Part shown: positions 7,025 through 7,916 of the stretch, one piece after another
How the letters are laid out: each line of letters starts with the position of its first letter
How positions within the stretch are numbered: position 1 is the stretch's first letter
Source: Rhodospirillaceae bacterium
Lineage (GTDB): Bacteria; Pseudomonadota; Alphaproteobacteria; UBA828
Length of the DNA: 7,916 bases
NCBI GenBank assembly: GCA_028819955.1
Contig: JAPPKP010000410.1
Coordinates: 1-7,916 of the forward strand
Direction of reading: 5' to 3'
Notes under the pieces: generated by a model
Told to the model about the DNA's origin: nothing
Seen by the model: the letters and a program-made list of their open reading frames with translations, nothing else
The model's database searches: none
Made by a program: the position numbers and the translations under genes

Positions 7025-7035
7025 AGGAGGAGGGG
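7025..7035 (+). promoter_or_regulatory. Strong Shine-Dalgarno that fixes the start of the 86-aa protein
   Basis: AGGAGGAGGGG lies 7 nt before the ATG at 7043 and is the best ribosome-binding site in the window. It rules against the longer reading frame opening at 6971, whose extra 24 residues are arginine-rich translation of this leader. Confidence 0.75.
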
Positions 7036-7042
7036 CAGTCCG

Positions 7043-7303
7043 ATGGAGCGATGCAGCCCGCACGCGTGGCGCACGCCGGCGGTGGGCGATGAGGCCCTGG
7101 TTTGCGATGTCTGCGAGAGCCGACTGGACCTCGTGCGCGACCTCACGGCTGAGGTGAAGGCCGCGATCCTGCGCGATTATCGCCGGCACCACGGGCCCAT
7201 CGTGGGCAGTCACTTCGAGGAGGCGCTGGAGGCAGCGCTCACGGCGGCGCGGGAGCGCGCCTCGGATGTCAGTCCGGAGTCATCGGGGGAGGGGAGCGGG
7301 TAG
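7043..7303 (+). CDS. Small hypothetical protein with a CxxH...CxxC putative zinc site
   Basis: I do not recognise a family. The 86-aa product starts with C4-x2-H7 and then has C21-x2-C24 (LVCDVCESR), a spacing that could hold one zinc ion in a short knuckle or ribbon. A charged helical middle (about 26-48, DLVRDLTAEVKAAILRDYRR) follows, then a second likely helix (HFEEALEAALTAARERA). The Ser/Gly/Glu-rich tail looks disordered. No signal peptide or membrane segment is seen. A near-perfect Shine-Dalgarno supports translation. The stop at 7301-7303 is one base before the GTG of the next small gene, so the two are probably co-translated. A nucleic-acid or protein-binding role is possible, but the sequence does not show which. 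Confidence 0.6.
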   Translation: MERCSPHAWRTPAVGDEALVCDVCESRLDLVRDLTAEVKAAILRDYRRHHGPIVGSHFEEALEAALTAARERASDVSPESSGEGSG

Positions 7304-7304
7304 C

Positions 7305-7448
7305 GTGAAGCGCTTCCTGAGGGACGCCGCCGTCGCGCTGTTCGTTGGCGTCGTGCTCGTTGTGCTGGCCATGATGCTCAGGCAGCCGGCCGACGACGAC
7401 CGGTTGGGCATCGGTCCGACTCCTGCTCAGGAGGCGTCTGAGCAATAG
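7305..7448 (+). CDS. 47-aa single-pass membrane protein
   Basis: This is an unrecognised small protein: MKRFLRD, then one strongly hydrophobic helix at about 8-26 (AAVALFVGVVLVVLAMML), then a polar acidic tail of about 20 residues. The positive N terminus and acidic C terminus suggest an inner-membrane peptide with its N terminus in the cytosol, or an uncleaved export signal. The GTG at 7305 is chosen because GAGGGGAG (about 7289-7296) lies 8 nt upstream and the start follows the previous stop by one base. The longer frame from 7266 would simply overlap the upstream gene. Small membrane peptides often modulate a partner protein or act as holin- or toxin-like peptides; nothing here decides between these. 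Confidence 0.5.
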   Translation: MKRFLRDAAVALFVGVVLVVLAMMLRQPADDDRLGIGPTPAQEASEQ

Positions 7449-7484
7449 CGCGGGATTCGGAGATCGAGGCTTGTCTTGGCTCTC

Positions 7485-7790
7485 CTATGCCGCGGACAGC
7501 CGAGGAGTCACGCGTTCAACAATCTCCTGCCCGGACTCGATCTCGGCCCGACGAAGCTCCCAAGACTTTTGAAGGTTCATCCAGAGCTGCGGAGTCGTGC
7601 CGAAATAGCGCGCGAGCCTGAGCGCCGTGTCCGCGCTCACGCCCCGCTGACCGTTCAGGATCATCGTGATCCGGTTCACCGGAACCCCCAGCGCCTGCGC
7701 CAGCGCGTTCGCCGACAGCTCGAGCTCATCGAGCTCTTCGCGCAGGATTTCTCCCGGGTGCACCGGCGTCATCCCGTTTCGTACGCTCAT
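7485..7790 (-). CDS. higA: HigA-family antitoxin (XRE-type helix-turn-helix)
   Basis: This 101-aa protein is of the HigA addiction-module antidote family. The family opening MTPVHPGEILREEL (7-20) is followed by an XRE-type helix-turn-helix (about 25-65: LSANALAQALGVPVNRITMILNGQRG, then ADTALRLARYFGT). The helix PQLWMNLQKSWELRRAE that follows is also typical of HigA. Such proteins neutralise the HigB mRNA interferase and repress their own operon by DNA binding. The ATG at 7790 has AGGG 8 nt upstream (minus strand). An internal ATG at 7772 also matches the family start. It lies 11 nt after the higB stop, the usual toxin-first order of higBA. It converges on the 47-aa gene with 36 bp between them. 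Confidence 0.93.
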   Translation of the reverse strand: MSVRNGMTPVHPGEILREELDELELSANALAQALGVPVNRITMILNGQRGVSADTALRLARYFGTTPQLWMNLQKSWELRRAEIESGQEIVERVTPRLSAA

Positions 7791-7801
7791 GTCCGCAGCC
7801 C

Positions 7802-7916
7802 TCAGTGGTAGTCGACGATCTCCACGTCAACCGGACCATCGTCGGTCCATCGAAAACAGATGCGCCATTGCCGGTTGATCCGAATGCTGTGCTGCCCAGC
7901 CCTGTCACCCCGCAAC
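7802..7916 (-). CDS. higB: HigB-family toxin (mRNA interferase), C-terminal part, cut by window end
   Basis: Reading the minus strand in from the window edge gives 37 residues and a TGA stop (7802-7804). They begin LRGDRAGQHSIRINRQWRIC and end VDVEIVDYH. This is the hallmark C terminus of HigB/RelE-superfamily toxins, which cleave mRNA on the ribosome; the closing DYH includes residues implicated in catalysis in the Proteus vulgaris HigB. The visible part is intact, but the start and the operon promoter lie beyond the window. A different frame on the same strand is open here but has no family resemblance. Confidence 0.88.
   Translation of the reverse strand, partial: LRGDRAGQHSIRINRQWRICFRWTDDGPVDVEIVDYH

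Noticed and set aside
7726..7908. A 60-codon minus-strand frame over the higB/higA junction
   Set aside because: It is out of frame with both higB and higA, each of which has clear family motifs there, and it has no recognisable features.

Overview
The window is very GC-rich chromosomal DNA (by eye about two thirds or more G+C), densely packed, with overlapping or nearly abutting genes. Protein families and gene style suggest a member of the Pseudomonadota (proteobacteria). A gammaproteobacterium is my best guess from the GuaA, SPOR-domain and HigBA types, but nothing here fixes the class. No rRNA, tRNA, CRISPR array, insertion sequence or phage gene is visible.

Left part (1-3333, + strand): an AT-rich leader (about 1-60) precedes a tight three-gene operon. 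It encodes a glutamine-synthetase-like ligase (GSI fold, lacking recognisable ammonium-site and adenylylation motifs), a TIM-barrel metal-dependent amidohydrolase whose start overlaps the ligase end by 11 nt, and an N-formylglutamate-amidohydrolase-family protein starting 8 nt after it. The first two genes are a split version, in reversed order, of the amidohydrolase + GSI fusion seen in fungal FluG and plant NodGS. The inferred job is formation and later hydrolysis of a gamma-glutamyl (or other N-acyl-glutamate/amide) intermediate, as in amine-catabolic gamma-glutamylation routes. The true substrate cannot be read from the sequence.

Middle (3352-5597, - strand): guaA (GMP synthase, complete, all key motifs present) is followed, with a 10-nt overlap, by a secreted Sel1-repeat protein. 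This pair converges on the first operon with only 18 bp between stop codons.

Right (5598-7448, + strand): a short divergent promoter region separates guaA from an exported TPR / acidic-repeat / SPOR-domain protein, presumably an envelope or peptidoglycan-associated factor. Its linker holds three 36-bp tandem repeats. A two-gene cassette of small uncharacterised proteins follows: an 86-aa protein with a CxxH...CxxC putative zinc site and a 47-aa single-pass membrane protein. Both have strong ribosome-binding sites.

Right edge (7485-7916, - strand): a HigBA-type toxin-antitoxin pair, with the antitoxin higA complete and the toxin higB cut by the window end.

The most interesting content is the GS-like/amidohydrolase/N-formylglutamate-hydrolase operon, followed by the small Cys/His protein plus membrane peptide cassette. 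I found no clear evidence of a wholly new kind of system.
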